This document shows, one piece after another, positions 48,263 through 57,586 of a DNA stretch of 64,000 nt. Position 1 is the stretch's first letter, and every line of letters starts with the position of its first letter. The stretch spans positions 248,001 to 312,000 of the forward strand of contig CP131612.1 of assembly GCA_030686115.1 (NCBI GenBank), given 5' to 3'. The position numbers and the translations under genes are program-made. Source of the DNA: Psychrobacter cibarius. GTDB taxonomy: Bacteria > Pseudomonadota > Gammaproteobacteria > Pseudomonadales > Moraxellaceae. Under the pieces are notes generated by a model. The model was not told where the DNA came from. It did no database searches and saw only the letters and a list, made by a program, of their open reading frames with translations.

Positions 48263-51200
48263 ATGATGACCATCGCCGGACAACCGTTTCTTACCGATTT
48301 TCAGACGCAGCAACTCATCAGTCAGTTTCAGCAAAAAACCGAGCTAAATGTCAGCCAAATCCATACCCAGCAAGTGTATGTGTTATCACGAGAACTCGAA
48401 GGTGATGAGCATAAAAAAGCGCTAGACTTACTTGCTGTCGGTAGTAGCACTGTCCTTGAAGCCCCAAAAAGCAATCAATTACAAGTCATCGTAGGTCCAC
48501 GTTTTGGCACGATTTCGCCATGGGCAAGTAAAGCGACCGATATCTTTAATAACTGTGAAATTGCGATCAATCGCATTGAGCGCGTCGTTGTTTATACGCT
48601 TACCATCGATAGCAAGATCAGTGAAAAGCTGTCTACTGCCGCTGAGCAGGTGTTGTTTGACCGTATGACGCAGAGCTTGGTCTATGACTTGAGCGATGTC
48701 AGTAAGTTGTTCGACGATCAAGCGCCAGCATCACTGAATCATATCGATGTCATCGGACAAGGTCAGTCAGCGTTAGAATTAGCCAATACCCAGTTCGGCT
48801 TTGCGCTATCTGTCGAAGATATTGACTATCTGATGAATGCTTATGTTAATGAGCTTAAGCGCAATCCAACCGATGTTGAGCTGATGATGTTTGCACAAGC
48901 AAACTCAGAGCATTGCCGTCATAAGATTTTCAACGCTGAATGGACAGTGGATGGTGAAGTTCAGCCAAAGTCACTGTTTCAAATGATTAAGAATACTTAT
49001 AAAGCCAATCCACAAGGTATCTTGTCTGCCTATAAAGACAACGCTGCGGTGATGGCAGGGTCTGAGGGTATGCGTTTTTATCCTATCCCGACTGACGCGA
49101 TGGATGCCAGTTCAATTCACCCTTATGACTTTCATCAAGAAGCAATCGATATCTTAATGAAAGTTGAGACGCATAATCATCCAACCGCGATTGCCCCTTA
49201 TTCTGGTGCAGCGACAGGTGCGGGCGGTGAGATTCGTGATGAAGGCGCGACTGGTCGTGGCGGTAAGCCAAAAGCAGGTCTGACAGGCTTCCATGTATCA
49301 CACTTGCATATCCCAGAGCTTGCTGAAAAATGGGAGCAATCAGGTCAGTTGAGTACTCAGGATTACGGTACGCCAGATCGTATGGCAACCAGTCTTGAGA
49401 TCATGACCGAAGCACCACTCGGTTCAGCCAACTTCTCAAACGAGTTTGGTCGTCCAAACCTATGCGGTTATTTCCGTAGTTTTCAGCTTGATACCTCAGC
49501 GGCAAAAGACGGCAGCGAAATGCGCGGCTATCATAAGCCAATTATGCTGGCAGGTGGTTACGGCAATATTAAACGCAACCTCATTGAAAAAAACACCATT
49601 CAGCAAGGTGATTTATTAATCGTCCTTGGTGGCCCTGCGATGCAGATTGGTCTAGGCGGTGGTGCAGCATCTTCAGTTGATAGCGGTTCACTTGATGAAG
49701 GCTTGGACTTTGCTTCTGTTCAGCGTGATAACGCTGAGATGGAGCGTCGCTGTCAAGAAGTGATGGATCGCTGCTGGGCGCTGGCTGGTAATGACGTAGA
49801 TGCCAGTAATAACGGTAAAGATGGTAACCCTATTGTCTCATTGCATGATGTTGGCGCAGGTGGTTTATCTAATGCAATGCCAGAACTGGTCAATGACCAT
49901 GAAATGGGCGCGATACTAAATCTGCGTAAAATTCCATCGTTAGAAGCGGGCATGTCACCAATGGCCATCTGGTCAAACGAAGCGCAAGAGCGTTATGTCC
50001 TTGCGATTCGTCCAGAAAGCGAAGCCCAATTCGATGCCATCTGTGCGCGTGAGCGTTGCCCGTATGCCATCTTGGGAACAGCCACGGATGTGCGTCAGCT
50101 AGTCGTTGACGATACCTTGCTCGCTGAGCAGCCTGTCGATATGCCGATGCAAGTATTACTCGGTGGTACGCCGAAGATGAAGCGTAGCTTTGAGCGTCAT
50201 GACAACAGCTTACCTGCATTAGAGTTAGGCGACGTCAATTTAGCTGAGTCTATCAAAGACGTGTTGCGTCACCCAACGGTCGCCAGCAAATCATTTTTGA
50301 TCAGTATTGGTGACCGTTCTATCACTGGTATGGTAGTCCGTGATCAGTATGTGGGTCGCTATCAAGTGCCTGTATCAGATTGTGCTGTGACGGCGTCAGG
50401 CTTGATCGCGCTCAATGGTCAGGTGATGAGCGGTGAAGCGATGAGTATCGGTGAGCGTACACCAGTTGCCCTAATCAGCCCACAAGCCTCAGCACGACTG
50501 GCAATTGGCGAAGCGATTACCAACATCGCTGGCGCACGTATTGCTCAGTTGTCTGATATCACGATGTCAGCGAACTGGATGGCAGCCTGTGGTGATGATG
50601 CCGAAGATGCAGCACTATTTGATGCGGTATATACAGTCGGCGAAGAGCTGTGCCCAGCACTGGGTATCGCGATTCCAGTCGGTAAAGACTCGCTATCGAT
50701 GCGTGCCAACTGGACTGACAGTAGTGAAGCAGGCGAGACGGATAAATCAGTCGTGTCACCTATGAGCCTCGTGATTACGGCATTTGCTCCTGTGGTTGAC
50801 GTGGCAAAAACGCTAACGCCTGAGCTAATCAATGGCGACAGCGCGTTTTACCGTATTGATTTGTCTAAAGGTAAGCTACGTCTAGGCGGTTCAATTCTTG
50901 CGCAAACGCTGAGCCAATTGGGTAACGATTGCCCAGATTTAGCACAGCCAAGCGACTTAGTCGACTTCTTTAACTTTGTTCAAGCGGGTAACGCGCAAGG
51001 CGTTATCAGCGCTTATCACGATATCGGTGATGGTGGTCTACTAGCGACTATCGCTGAGATGCAGTTCACCAGCCGTCAAGGTATCAAGCTGTCACTGACG
51101 GATGACAATCTGCTCGGTCAACTGTTCAGTGAAGAGCTGGGCGCGGTCATCCAAGTATTGCCAGAAAACGTCGCGGCTCTAATGCAGTTGGCAGAAGAGT

Positions 51201-52261
51201 TTCACGTTGCTGATATGCTCAGCCTCGTGGGTCAAAGCTCGGAAGAAGACAGTCTGCTTATTCAAACGCCAACGCTCATGGGCGATGATACTCTCAGCTT
51301 TAGCCGTACTGAATTGCAGCAAGCGTGGACTCAGGTCAGTTATCAAATCGCGCGTCGCCGTGACAATCCTGCGTGCGTACAGCAAGAGTATGAATTAATC
51401 GCTGATGCGAGCCATCAAGGCCTCATCGCTGCGCCGAACTTTGATCTTAATCAAAAAGTTGAAGAACCATATTTAGCCAGTCGCGAGAATAAGCCAAGAG
51501 TTGCTATCTTGCGTGAGCAAGGCGTCAACGGTCAGACAGAAATGGCAGCAGGCTTTACGCAAGCTGGATTTGAAGCAGTCGATGTACACATGAGCGATCT
51601 ATTGAATGGTCGTATCAATCTACGTGACTTCGATGGTTTAGTTGCTTGTGGTGGTTTTAGTTATGGTGACGTACTGGGCGCAGGCTCTGGTTGGGCAAAC
51701 TCTATCTTGTTCCATGACGAGCTACGCATGCAGTTTGTCCGTTTCTTTGCCCGTCCTGAGACCTTCTCGCTAGGTGTCTGTAACGGTTGTCAAATGATGG
51801 CTCAGTTAAAAGACCTCATCCCAGGTGCGGACAACTTCCCACGCTTCATCGCTAACGAGTCAGCTCGTTTTGAAGCGCGTACGGTCAATGTGAAAATCGA
51901 GCGTACCAAGTCTATCCTGTTCAAAGGCATGCAAGACAGCATCTTGCCAATCGCTGTGGCGCATGGTGAAGGCTATGCCACACTAGACAACACAGAGATT
52001 GACGGTATGGCCAAACACGGTCAGCTCGCGATGCGTTATGTCGATAGCCAAGGTCATCCAACTGAGACGTATCCGCTCAATCCAAACGGTTCGGTCGGCG
52101 GTGTCACGGGTCTGTGTAGCACTGATGGTCGTGTGACGATTATGATGCCACATCCTGAGCGTAACCTAAAAGCCTATAACCACAGCTGGAAACCAGAAGA
52201 GTGGGATGAAGACGGCGCGTGGATGCGTATGTTCCGTAACGCTCGTGCTTGGTTGCGCTAG
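48263..52261 (+). CDS. purL: Phosphoribosylformylglycinamidine synthase
   Basis: The large single-chain FGAM synthase of de novo purine synthesis (FGAR + Gln + ATP to FGAM). The 1332 residues carry an N-terminal PurS-like region, the synthetase signature MFAQANSEHCRHKIFNA, MKVETHNHPTAIAPYSGAATGAGGEIRDEG and LGGGAASSVDSG. The C-terminal class I glutaminase domain has the nucleophile Cys in LGVCNGCQMMAQL and the His/Glu in MMPHPERN. Length matches E. coli PurL (about 1295). The start may be either of two consecutive ATGs. A terminator follows. Confidence 0.97.
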   Translation: MMTIAGQPFLTDFQTQQLISQFQQKTELNVSQIHTQQVYVLSRELEGDEHKKALDLLAVGSSTVLEAPKSNQLQVIVGPRFGTISPWASKATDIFNNCEIAINRIERVVVYTLTIDSKISEKLSTAAEQVLFDRMTQSLVYDLSDVSKLFDDQAPASLNHIDVIGQGQSALELANTQFGFALSVEDIDYLMNAYVNELKRNPTDVELMMFAQANSEHCRHKIFNAEWTVDGEVQPKSLFQMIKNTYKANPQGILSAYKDNAAVMAGSEGMRFYPIPTDAMDASSIHPYDFHQEAIDILMKVETHNHPTAIAPYSGAATGAGGEIRDEGATGRGGKPKAGLTGFHVSHLHIPELAEKWEQSGQLSTQDYGTPDRMATSLEIMTEAPLGSANFSNEFGRPNLCGYFRSFQLDTSAAKDGSEMRGYHKPIMLAGGYGNIKRNLIEKNTIQQGDLLIVLGGPAMQIGLGGGAASSVDSGSLDEGLDFASVQRDNAEMERRCQEVMDRCWALAGNDVDASNNGKDGNPIVSLHDVGAGGLSNAMPELVNDHEMGAILNLRKIPSLEAGMSPMAIWSNEAQERYVLAIRPESEAQFDAICARERCPYAILGTATDVRQLVVDDTLLAEQPVDMPMQVLLGGTPKMKRSFERHDNSLPALELGDVNLAESIKDVLRHPTVASKSFLISIGDRSITGMVVRDQYVGRYQVPVSDCAVTASGLIALNGQVMSGEAMSIGERTPVALISPQASARLAIGEAITNIAGARIAQLSDITMSANWMAACGDDAEDAALFDAVYTVGEELCPALGIAIPVGKDSLSMRANWTDSSEAGETDKSVVSPMSLVITAFAPVVDVAKTLTPELINGDSAFYRIDLSKGKLRLGGSILAQTLSQLGNDCPDLAQPSDLVDFFNFVQAGNAQGVISAYHDIGDGGLLATIAEMQFTSRQGIKLSLTDDNLLGQLFSEELGAVIQVLPENVAALMQLAEEFHVADMLSLVGQSSEEDSLLIQTPTLMGDDTLSFSRTELQQAWTQVSYQIARRRDNPACVQQEYELIADASHQGLIAAPNFDLNQKVEEPYLASRENKPRVAILREQGVNGQTEMAAGFTQAGFEAVDVHMSDLLNGRINLRDFDGLVACGGFSYGDVLGAGSGWANSILFHDELRMQFVRFFARPETFSLGVCNGCQMMAQLKDLIPGADNFPRFIANESARFEARTVNVKIERTKSILFKGMQDSILPIAVAHGEGYATLDNTEIDGMAKHGQLAMRYVDSQGHPTETYPLNPNGSVGGVTGLCSTDGRVTIMMPHPERNLKAYNHSWKPEEWDEDGAWMRMFRNARAWLR

Positions 52262-52392
52262 CCGCAAACCTAGATGCTTGATTAACTTCGTCAAACTTGC
52301 TGAGCCTACGACATGTAGTGCTTGCGCATGTTTTCCTCGCTACTCAAACCTCTAGCAATTGCTTATAATTTTAGATAGCGGTTTTTTAAATG

Positions 52393-52420
52393 AAAAGGTG
52401 GGCTTAGGCTCACCTTTTTT
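52393..52420 (+). terminator. Terminator of purL
   Basis: AAAAGGTG.GC pairs with GC.CACCTTTT around a TTAG loop, then T residues. Confidence 0.85.
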
Positions 52421-52486
52421 GTGTTTGGAGTTTGAGTATTTAAATGTTTAAAGTAACGCCTTAATTTTGTTATTAAGTAATGTAGA

Positions 52487-52520
52487 GTAGGTTGGTGTGG
52501 AGCTTGCGACACCCAACGGT
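52487..52520. repeat. Dispersed-repeat-like palindrome
   Basis: GTAGGTTGGTGTGGAGCTTGCGACACCCAACG forms a TTGGTGT.../...ACACCCAA hairpin. Similar sequences (GTAGGTTGGG...ACCCAAC) occur widely between genes in gammaproteobacteria. Only one copy is in this window. Confidence 0.55.
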
Positions 52521-52732
52521 TTAGGGGAGCTAATCCCGCCTTCCGCTTGTATCTGCCAGTTTGGGCGCGGCACTGGCTACGGTTTGGGTCGTCGCTTGCT
52601 TCGCGTCGCCACCCCAAAACCTAGCCATCGCAACTTGCCTAAACCAACAGGATACCGCTACAGTCGGGGCTAAAACGCGCTTATGAATGACTATTTTATG
52701 ATAAATTAGTCTGAACTTTAATTTTAGTCTTA

Positions 52733-52756
52733 TTGGTGCGCTGGGCGCACCCTACG
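52733..52756. repeat. Dispersed-repeat-like palindrome
   Basis: GGTGCGC TGG GCGCACC (52735-52751) is a perfect 7-bp hairpin within TTGGTGCG...GCACCCTACG. It is the kind of short palindrome scattered in many gammaproteobacterial genomes. It ends about 27 bp before the start of the downstream operon. Confidence 0.55.
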
Positions 52757-52783
52757 AACTAATTGCTTTCTTTGGAGATTAGA

Positions 52784-53767
52784 ATGAACAATCAATCTGA
52801 ACTGAATAAAGGCGAAAACAAGCCACACGAAAAATCAGACGATAATTTACCGAGAAAATGTGGCATTGTAATGCCTATTGCAAGTATGGAGGGCTATCCT
52901 GAATCTCATTGGAAAGATGTTAAAAGAATAATAGAATCGGTTATTAAAGAAGCTAATTTTGAAGCTAGATTAGTCAGTGATGCGGATGATATAGGTGTTA
53001 TTCACAAACGTATTGTTCAAAACTTATATGATAATCCGATGATAGTTTGCGATATAAGCGGTAGAAATCCAAATGTCATGTTTGAGCTAGGATTACGTCT
53101 AGCTTTCGATAAACCAACAATTATTATAAAAGATGAAGTAACACCTTATTCTTTCGATACATCTGTTATTGAACATTTAAGTTATCCAAAAGACTTAAGA
53201 TATCATGATATTGAAATCTTCAAAGAAAATTTAAAAGATAGAATAAAAAAGACTTATAAGGCATATGAAAATGACCCTGAAAATTACTCCACCTTCTTAA
53301 AAAACTATGGTGCTTTTAAAGCTCCATTAATTACCGAAGAAACAGTTTCTGTTGATAGATATGTATTAGATACTCTTAAAGATCTTCAAGTATCTGTCAG
53401 TCGCCTCTCTCATTCTATGAGCTCTAAACCCATAAACTACAACAACAAAACTCAGTTTATAAGAAATGCGTCAGCACACCAACTAGATTTTTATGGTCAT
53501 GAAGAACCCAATATTTTAGAGTTTTATCTTGACGGAATTAGAGATAAAGACGAGTTATCTATAAACCTACAAGATGTCTTAGCGGAATTTAGTTTTCTTA
53601 TAGAAAAAGTAAGTTTTAACTCAGGGAAGCTCTTTATTAAAGTTAAGAGTAGTAGTCACGAGGATCTTGATATTGTTGGAGAAGTAATCTCTCAAATAGA
53701 AGGGTTAGGTTATGAGATAGATGAGTTAGATCATAATATATATAGACTATCTGAAGGTAGGGGATAG
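52784..53767 (+). CDS. Nucleoside 2-deoxyribosyltransferase/TIR-like domain protein
   Basis: A 327-residue, AT-rich gene. After a polar start, residues about 24-140 look like a flavodoxin-like NDT/TIR-like fold: CGIVMPIAS, then DIGVIHKRIVQNLYDNPMIVCDISG and NPNVMFELGLRLAFDKPTIIIKDE. Glu101 in MFELG sits where NDT enzymes have the nucleophile. Such domains cleave N-glycosidic bonds of nucleotides or NAD+ in several immune systems. The C-terminal domain (about 200-327) is unrecognised. GGAG six bases before ATG 52784 sets the start. The next gene is 4 nt downstream, so they form an operon. Confidence 0.78.
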   Translation: MNNQSELNKGENKPHEKSDDNLPRKCGIVMPIASMEGYPESHWKDVKRIIESVIKEANFEARLVSDADDIGVIHKRIVQNLYDNPMIVCDISGRNPNVMFELGLRLAFDKPTIIIKDEVTPYSFDTSVIEHLSYPKDLRYHDIEIFKENLKDRIKKTYKAYENDPENYSTFLKNYGAFKAPLITEETVSVDRYVLDTLKDLQVSVSRLSHSMSSKPINYNNKTQFIRNASAHQLDFYGHEEPNILEFYLDGIRDKDELSINLQDVLAEFSFLIEKVSFNSGKLFIKVKSSSHEDLDIVGEVISQIEGLGYEIDELDHNIYRLSEGRG

Positions 53768-53771
53768 ATTA

Positions 53772-54737
53772 ATGACTCCAAAAGAGTTCGAACAGATAGT
53801 TGGTCGCATAATCTCAATTATGGTTAAATCAGGTGACGAAGTAGTTTGGAATGATAAAATTCCTGATCCTGATAACTCAAAGCAGATCAGACAAATCGAT
53901 ATTGCGATTAATCATGACGGTTTAAAAAGTCATATTGAGTGCAGGCATCATAGCGCACCCCAAGACGTAAAATGGATTGAAGAGTTAATAGGTAGAAAGT
54001 TGAGTCTCGATGCTTCTGCGATGATAGCGGTATCTAGCTCAGGTTTTACCGAAGGTGCAACTAAAAAAGCTGAAAAACGTGGTATTTTTCTTCATACTCT
54101 AACTGAACATTCACCTGACATAGCCCATACATGGGGTCGTCGATCTAAGTTTGAGATTGGATATTATGGTTTTCATCCCTTAGATATACAGCTAGTATTT
54201 GATGAGTTACCAAAAGCCAGTCTTCAAGAAGTTGCAAGCGCCTTCAAAGTTAAGAATGATTTCATCGAGACCACTTTTAATGAGCTAAAATACGCAATAA
54301 ATGGAAATGAAGATATAAAGGCTTTCCCATATGATTTACAAGTAGAAATTGATGCTGGATGTATTGATTTATTCGATAAAAGTATTAAAAAAGTTAAGGT
54401 GAAAGCGACAACTTATTCTATGAAAGAGGTTGTAGAGCTTCCATCGCTAACGACATTTTCGCAAAGCTCTCATGACTATCAAGATTTAGCTAGAGTTGAA
54501 AGATCAGATGCTCATAATTCGGAAATGATTTTTGCAGGATCAAGAGTGAAGATACAAATTGACATAACCAAAATATTGAATATAGAAAGTAACAAAATTT
54601 TTTCAGGTCGTATCGATTTGGGTTTACGTCGAAAAACTCAAATTCCTGAAGTAGAATGTATAGGTAGTGCTGACCATGAAATATCACTTTATGATGTCGG
54701 TTTTAGTGTGAGCGATTTATCTGGTAATGCGTTGTAA
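53772..54737 (+). CDS. Mrr-like PD-(D/E)xK restriction endonuclease-type protein
   Basis: A 321-residue protein whose N-terminal ~110 residues fit an Mrr/REase-like fold: FEQIVGRIISIM, QIRQIDIAI with Asp43, HIECRHH with Glu56 and an Arg where Lys is usual (ECR for ExK), then VKWIEELIGRKLSLDASAMIAVSSSGFTEGATKKAEKRGI. The C-terminal half (about 125-321) is beta-rich and unrecognised; it may sense or bind a target. AGGGGA precedes the ATG. It is cotranscribed with the NDT/TIR-like gene. A DNA-targeting effector of a defence system is the best guess. The Lys-to-Arg change could alter catalysis. Confidence 0.8.
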   Translation: MTPKEFEQIVGRIISIMVKSGDEVVWNDKIPDPDNSKQIRQIDIAINHDGLKSHIECRHHSAPQDVKWIEELIGRKLSLDASAMIAVSSSGFTEGATKKAEKRGIFLHTLTEHSPDIAHTWGRRSKFEIGYYGFHPLDIQLVFDELPKASLQEVASAFKVKNDFIETTFNELKYAINGNEDIKAFPYDLQVEIDAGCIDLFDKSIKKVKVKATTYSMKEVVELPSLTTFSQSSHDYQDLARVERSDAHNSEMIFAGSRVKIQIDITKILNIESNKIFSGRIDLGLRRKTQIPEVECIGSADHEISLYDVGFSVSDLSGNAL

Positions 54738-54747
54738 TTTGATTTAC

Positions 54748-54939
54748 TCACTCACGTTCCAAGTTACTATTTACAGTCTCTCTCTGAGCCCCAGCAATCA
54801 ACTCACGCACCCGAGCACTTTCCCTCAGCACACAAGCATCATAAGCAGAGAGCGGTTCGGACTCTTGCTCTTTTTCCTTATCTTGCTTGGCTTTTTCTGC
54901 TAAATACTTTTCAAGTTTATCGGCTTCAGAATCGCTCAT
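54748..54939 (-). CDS. Small acidic coiled-coil-like hypothetical protein
   Basis: Sixty-three residues (MSDSEADKLEKYLAEKAKQ...), highly charged, rich in Glu, Lys and Ala, so probably a helix or coiled coil with no cysteines but one in DACVLRES. GGGGA six bases before the ATG is a good ribosome-binding site. It converges on the candidate defence operon, with only 10 bp between stops, and has no recognised family. Confidence 0.6.
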   Translation of the reverse strand: MSDSEADKLEKYLAEKAKQDKEKEQESEPLSAYDACVLRESARVRELIAGAQRETVNSNLERE

Positions 54940-54969
54940 AGTTTATCCCCCATATAATTTTTACCCTAT

Positions 54970-54999
54970 AAAAAACGGCACTGAAATCAGTGCCGTTTT
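54970..54999 (-). terminator. Terminator of tdh
   Basis: AAAACGGCACTGA pairs with TCAGTGCCGTTTT across a 2-nt AA centre (effectively a small loop), followed on the minus strand by T residues. It lies about 60 bp past the tdh stop. Confidence 0.85.
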
Positions 55000-55058
55000 A
55001 TCAGTCGTGACAATGTAAATCCTAATCACGACTCCTCAAATACTGACGCAGCACATTA

Positions 55059-56084
55059 TCAATCCCAGCTTAAAATCACTTTACCACATTGCCCACTTTC
55101 CATGATATCAAAGCCTTCTTGAAAGTCATCAATGTGCATGCGATGGGTAATGATGGGCGATAGATCAATACCGCTAATCAGCATTTGCTCCATCTGATAC
55201 CACGTCTCCCACATCTCACGGCCATAAATACCTTTTAGGGTTAATGCCTTAAAAATAATCTTGCTCCAATCCACCGTGGTGGTGTTAGGTAAAATACCCA
55301 AGAGAGAGATTTTAGAGCCGTTATACATATTACTAATCATCGAATCAAAGGCCTGAGGCGAGCCTGACATCTCAAGCCCAATATCAAAGCCGTGCATTTT
55401 TAACTCAGCAATGGCACCTTCGATGGTTTCCCCTTTGGCTGGGTTGATGGTCATCGTCGCGCCCATTTTTTTGGCAAGCGCTAGGCGATAATCACTGATA
55501 TCACTGACCACAATATTACGCGCCCCTGCGAAGCGGCAAATCGCTGTCGCCATTGAACCAATCAGTCCCGCACCCGTAATCAGGACATCCTCACCAAGGA
55601 CAGGAAATGAAAGGGCAGTATGCGTGGCATTGCCAAAGGGGTCCATAATGGCTGCCATCTCATCGCTAATACGCTCATCGAGCTTGATGACATTATCGGC
55701 AGGTATCACCAAATATTCGGCAAACGCGCCATCGCGGTCGACGCCCACGCCGATGGTGTTTTCACACACATGCAGCTTGCCACGGCGACAGTTACGGCAA
55801 TGCCCGCAAGCGATATGTCCTTCGCCAGTGACTCGGTCGCCCAGTTCAAAGTGCTTGACGCCATCGCCTATTTCACTAATGATACCGACGTATTCGTGTC
55901 CGATGATCATCGGCGTCTTGATGGTTCGTTCTGACCATTCATCCCATTTGTAAATGTGCAAATCTGTACCACAAATGGCGGTTTTCTTAATTTTAATTTT
56001 AACGTCATTGATGCCAACAGTGGGTTCTGGCATGTCTTGCATCCAGATGCCTTTTTTGGCATGGGCTTTAACCAGTGCTTTCAT
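55059..56084 (-). CDS. tdh: L-threonine 3-dehydrogenase
   Basis: Tdh oxidises threonine to 2-amino-3-ketobutyrate with NAD+. A zinc medium-chain dehydrogenase of 341 residues, the E. coli length. Catalytic-zinc Cys38 lies in [24 protein letters not shown] follows, the structural zinc site is [15 protein letters not shown], and the Rossmann motif is GAGLIGSMA near 170. It lies downstream of kbl on the same strand with 78 bp between, forming the kbl-tdh threonine-to-glycine operon. Its terminator is just beyond. Confidence 0.97.
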   Translation of the reverse strand: MKALVKAHAKKGIWMQDMPEPTVGINDVKIKIKKTAICGTDLHIYKWDEWSERTIKTPMIIGHEYVGIISEIGDGVKHFELGDRVTGEGHIACGHCRNCRRGKLHVCENTIGVGVDRDGAFAEYLVIPADNVIKLDERISDEMAAIMDPFGNATHTALSFPVLGEDVLITGAGLIGSMATAICRFAGARNIVVSDISDYRLALAKKMGATMTINPAKGETIEGAIAELKMHGFDIGLEMSGSPQAFDSMISNMYNGSKISLLGILPNTTTVDWSKIIFKALTLKGIYGREMWETWYQMEQMLISGIDLSPIITHRMHIDDFQEGFDIMESGQCGKVILSWD

Positions 56085-56161
56085 ACTTTTCTCTTATTTA
56101 ACGGTGTTGTACTTAATGGTTGAATCTAGCGAGTGAATATCGAACAAATACCGAACGATGC

Positions 56162-57352
56162 TTAATCAATCACTTTCATTTGCTTGGCGACTTTAATAAA
56201 GGCGGTGATACACTTGTCTAGCTGCTCGCGAGTATGGGCAGCAGAGAGTTGGACACGGATGCGAGCTTGGTCTTTGGGTACGACAGGGTAGAAGAAGCCA
56301 ATCACATAAATGCCTTCTTCAAGCAGCGCATCTGCCATTTGCTGCGAGACATTGGCGTCATAAAGCATAACCGCACAAATTGCCGATGCGGTGGGCTTGA
56401 TATCGAAGCCTGCATCTTGCATTTTTTTCACAAAATAGGCGGTATTCTCATGCAATTTATCTTGTAGGGTATTGTCTTGCGACAGCATCTCAAACGCTTT
56501 TACCCCAGCCGCCGCCACCATAGGAGGAATGGAGTTTGAAAACAGATACGGGCGTGAGCGTTGACGCAACATCTCAACGATTTCTTTTTTACCCGTGGTA
56601 AAGCCGCCAATAGCACCGCCAAATGCCTTGCCTAAAGTGCCAGTGATCAGCTCAATATCACCACGTAGATTGAACAATTCAGTCACGCCGCCACCAGTGT
56701 GACCGACCACGCCTGCTGAATGCGACTCGTCAATCATTACCATGGCATCATATTTTTGTGCCAACGCATAAATCTCATCCATTGGCGCCACATTACCATC
56801 CATCGAAAACACACCATCGGTCACAATCAAACGAAAACGCTGTGCTTGCGCCGCTTGTAATTGCGTCTCCAAATCTTGCATATCTGCATTGGCATAGCGA
56901 TAACGAGCCGCTTTACACAGGCGTACACCGTCGATGATTGAGGCATGATTTAACGAATCAGAAATAATGGCATCTTCACTGGTCAGTAGTGGCTCAAAGG
57001 CACCGCCATTGGCATCGAAACAGGCTGCATAAAGAATCGTATCTTCGGTATTAAAAAACTTAGAAATCGCCGCCTCTAATTGCTTATGCAAATCTTGCGT
57101 ACCACAAATGAACCGCACCGATGACATGCCATAACCTGAGTTTTCGATGGCCTCGATAGCCGCCTTTTTAATCTCAGGGTGGTCAGACAAGCCAAGGTAA
57201 TTATTGGCACAGAAGTTAAGCACCTCACGGCCATCGGCGATCTTGATGAGCGCATCTTGCGGAGAGGTGATAACGCGCTCGTTTTTATACAGTCCTGCCG
57301 CGCGTATATCGCTGATTTCTTGTTGTAGATGCTTCTGAAAGTCTTGATACAT
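56162..57352 (-). CDS. kbl: 2-amino-3-ketobutyrate CoA ligase (glycine C-acetyltransferase)
   Basis: Kbl splits 2-amino-3-ketobutyrate with CoA into glycine and acetyl-CoA. It is a PLP alpha-oxoamine synthase of 396 residues. LNFCANNYLGLSDHPEI, SVRFICGTQDLHK, IDESHSAGVVGHTGGG and the PLP lysine in ITGTLGKAFGGAIGGF are all present. AAGGAAT precedes the ATG. The kbl-tdh order is the usual one. pdxJ, for PLP synthesis, lies 234 bp upstream on the same strand. Confidence 0.97.
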   Translation of the reverse strand: MYQDFQKHLQQEISDIRAAGLYKNERVITSPQDALIKIADGREVLNFCANNYLGLSDHPEIKKAAIEAIENSGYGMSSVRFICGTQDLHKQLEAAISKFFNTEDTILYAACFDANGGAFEPLLTSEDAIISDSLNHASIIDGVRLCKAARYRYANADMQDLETQLQAAQAQRFRLIVTDGVFSMDGNVAPMDEIYALAQKYDAMVMIDESHSAGVVGHTGGGVTELFNLRGDIELITGTLGKAFGGAIGGFTTGKKEIVEMLRQRSRPYLFSNSIPPMVAAAGVKAFEMLSQDNTLQDKLHENTAYFVKKMQDAGFDIKPTASAICAVMLYDANVSQQMADALLEEGIYVIGFFYPVVPKDQARIRVQLSAAHTREQLDKCITAFIKVAKQMKVID

Positions 57353-57586
57353 AAAGATTCCTTTTTTAATATTATTAGCATTTTCATTGATGATGCAGAT
57401 ATTAGGACTGCTGATAGAACCAAACTGTAGTCATTCTAAAATAAAATTGATACGCCAATATTGCCGTGCTACTGGTATAAATTTTACTTGCTTGCTGTGT
57501 CTACGCTGACAGAGGCTGCATAAAATATATCCCAGCACCACCGCATCCAGTGTAAAGTGAATGGACTATTTGCTCATTAATATGAA

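Larger units (their letters stand above)
52262..52783. other. Intergenic region between purL and the candidate defence pair
   Basis: About 520 bp: the purL terminator, then a comparatively GC-rich stretch with two dispersed-repeat-like hairpins, then the ribosome-binding site of the downstream gene. No credible gene. Confidence 0.5.
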
